From Treponema sp. (GTDB lineage Bacteria > Spirochaetota > Spirochaetia > Treponematales > Rectinemataceae), in assembly GCA_017849315.1 (NCBI GenBank), contig JAFIHQ010000097.1, positions 1 to 6,874 of the forward strand: 6,874 nt of DNA, read 5' to 3'. Both the position numbers and the translations under genes were made by a program. This document shows positions 5,850-6,874 of this stretch, one piece after another. The notes below the pieces were generated by a model. It did no database searches, had not been told where the DNA came from, and worked only from the letters and a program-made list of their open reading frames with translations. Position 1 is the stretch's first letter; each line of letters starts with the position of its first letter.

Positions 5850-5878
5850 TTGACACAGTTTGGTTTATGTGTGATTAT
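5850..5878 (+). promoter_or_regulatory. Predicted promoter of rplM-rpsI
   Basis: A perfect TTGACA (5850-5855) is followed 17 bp later by GATTAT (5873-5878, 4 of 6 consensus). Transcription should start near 5885, giving a leader of about 57 nt before rplM. Confidence 0.6.
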
Positions 5879-5898
5879 GCCATCCGCGTTTTAAGCAA

Positions 5899-5927
5899 AA
5901 CTTATTGGGAAATACACGAATAAGGTT
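5899..5927 (+). promoter_or_regulatory. Hairpin candidate in the rplM leader, just before the Shine-Dalgarno
   Basis: CTTATT (5901-5906) and AATAAG (5919-5924) are perfect 6-bp arms over a 12-nt loop, and AA (5899-5900) can pair with TT (5926-5927) past a bulged G. The Shine-Dalgarno AAGGA (5928-5932) begins immediately after. Ribosomal protein operons often have autogenous leader control, but this weak A/U-rich stem matches no leader family I know. Confidence 0.35.
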
Positions 5928-5941
5928 AAGGAATAAAATCG

Positions 5942-6370
5942 ATGAAGACTGTTTTCGTAACCCCCGCCACTGCCAAGCGTAATTGGTATGTAATTGATGC
6001 CGAGGGCAAGCCGTTAGGGCGAGTAGCGGCTAAGGTAGCTACAATTTTGCGCGGCAAGAATAAGCCGACGTATACGCCGAGTCAGGAAACTGGCGACTTT
6101 GTTATCGTAATCAATGCCGACAAAGTGGCGATTTCCGGCAGGAAGCGCCAGAACAAGATTTACTACAGGCACAGCGGTTATCCAGGCGGCTTGAGAGAGA
6201 ATACCTTTGAGCAACTTATCGAGCGCAATCCTGTCGAGCCGATGGAACTTGCCATTTGGGGTATGCTTCCAAAGGGAGCGCTTGGGCGCAAGCTTTTCAA
6301 GAATGTAAAAGTTTACGCAGGTCCAAATCATCCTCATGCGGCCCAGATGCCGGTCGCCATCGACCTATAA
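5942..6370 (+). CDS. rplM: Large-subunit ribosomal protein L13 (uL13)
   Basis: L13 is an early-assembling 50S subunit protein that binds 23S rRNA. The 142-residue product is the usual bacterial length and shows the family landmarks: an N-terminal NWYVIDAEGKPLGRVA (14-29), a basic SGRKRQNKIYYRHSGYPGG segment (about 65-83), and the signature beginning WGMLPKGALGRK (106-117) and continuing to AGPNHPHAAQ. The start has AAGGA (5928-5932) 9 nt upstream. rpsI follows after 15 nt, the conserved L13-S9 operon order. Confidence 0.98.
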   Translation: MKTVFVTPATAKRNWYVIDAEGKPLGRVAAKVATILRGKNKPTYTPSQETGDFVIVINADKVAISGRKRQNKIYYRHSGYPGGLRENTFEQLIERNPVEPMELAIWGMLPKGALGRKLFKNVKVYAGPNHPHAAQMPVAIDL

Positions 6371-6385
6371 TAAAAGGGGAACGGA

Positions 6386-6778
6386 ATGGTCAGGAACGTT
6401 GGAATTGGCACTGGCAGAAGAAAATGTGCAGTAGCGAGAGTGTTTCTCCGCGAGGGAACCGGTAAGTTTATAGTCAATGATGTAGAAGTAGCTCAGTATT
6501 TTAAAGTTCCTGAGTTGCTTTCAGTTGTGCGCAAGCCATTAGTTGTGACTGCAAGCGAAAACAAGTACGATGTCGTGATCAATGTTGTGGGTGGTGGAGT
6601 CAATGGGCAGGCTGGTGCCTGTGCCCATGGCTTGTCCAGGGCCTTGAATCAGGTCGATCCCGCGAATCATGTTACGCTTCGTGCCAACGGTCTTTTGACG
6701 AGAGATCCGAGAATGGTTGAGCGCAAGAAATATGGTCAAAGGGGAGCTCGGAGAAGGTTCCAGTTCTCTAAGCGCTAA
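6386..6778 (+). CDS. rpsI: Small-subunit ribosomal protein S9 (uS9)
   Basis: S9 sits in the head of the 30S subunit, and its C-terminal tail reaches the P site, where the last residues touch tRNA. The 130-residue product is full length: GTGRRKCAVARVFL near the N terminus (8-21), GGGVNGQAGACAHGLSRAL in the middle, LLTRDPRMVERKKYG further on, and a basic tail ending FSKR, the expected P-site contact. The Shine-Dalgarno AAGGGGA (6374-6380) lies 5 nt before the ATG, within the 15-nt gap after rplM, so both genes should be on one mRNA. Transcription ends at the hairpin starting at 6826. Confidence 0.98.
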   Translation: MVRNVGIGTGRRKCAVARVFLREGTGKFIVNDVEVAQYFKVPELLSVVRKPLVVTASENKYDVVINVVGGGVNGQAGACAHGLSRALNQVDPANHVTLRANGLLTRDPRMVERKKYGQRGARRRFQFSKR

Positions 6779-6825
6779 ACGCAAAAAAGGAAACGGTGCT
6801 GTGCGGATTACCTCCGTGCAATTAG

Positions 6826-6873
6826 AAACCTCCGGCAAAGCGATCAAGATCGTGGCCGGGGGTTTTTCTTTTT
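6826..6873 (+). terminator. Intrinsic terminator of rplM-rpsI
   Basis: An 11-bp stem pairs AAACCTCCGGC (6826-6836) with GCCGGGGGTTT (6855-6865), with one G-U pair. The 18-nt loop contains a second small inverted repeat, CGATC/GATCG. A T-rich run (6863-6873, one C) follows. It lies 47 nt after the rpsI stop. Confidence 0.9.
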
Positions 6874-6874
6874 C

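Overview
The window is a stretch of ordinary bacterial chromosome, dense with housekeeping genes and without mobile elements, CRISPR arrays or obvious foreign genes. The organism is probably a spirochaete of the Treponema/Sphaerochaeta type. This is inference from protein flavour, not a database result: GroES is short (88 aa) and carries a DKYAGTQIKIDG segment I associate with treponemal GroES, FtsH has IDELDALGKSR as its Walker B block, and groES stands alone without groEL, as I recall for Treponema pallidum. Base composition looks balanced, a little under 50% GC by eye.

Layout, left to right. (1) 1-1910, minus strand: ftsH, a membrane AAA+ zinc protease, complete at the N terminus and cut by the left edge near its C terminus. 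(2) 1911-2181: divergent control region between ftsH and groES, with an 11-bp tandem repeat, several inverted repeats and a good sigma-70 promoter for groES. (3) 2182-2448, plus strand: groES, closed by a strong, probably bidirectional terminator. (4) 2624-3085, minus strand: a single-domain PTS EIIA (fructose/mannitol/PtsN type) with no EIIB, EIIC, HPr or EI beside it. (5) 3310-3383, plus strand: tRNA-Arg(CCU) behind a consensus promoter and a leader of about 90 nt. (6) 3417-5381, minus strand: an RNase II/R family (RNB) exoribonuclease with an unusual N terminus. (7) 5549-5809, plus strand: a small two-helix membrane protein with a charged tail, not recognised. (8) 5942-6370 and 6386-6778, plus strand: rplM-rpsI (L13-S9), the classic ribosomal pair, closed by a terminator at the right edge.

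The genes share protein and RNA quality control and translation (FtsH, GroES, RNase, tRNA, L13, S9), plus one phosphotransfer regulator. They do not form one pathway; most are single-gene units with their own promoters.

The most interesting signal is promoter geometry. The EIIA gene and the RNB gene both lack a Shine-Dalgarno sequence, and both have a -35 box, a 17-bp spacer, a -10 box and then exactly 6 nt before the ATG, so transcription should start on or next to the A of the start codon. The other five protein genes have clear Shine-Dalgarno sequences. This predicts two leaderless mRNAs in an otherwise leadered neighbourhood. I found no convincing undescribed multi-gene system.
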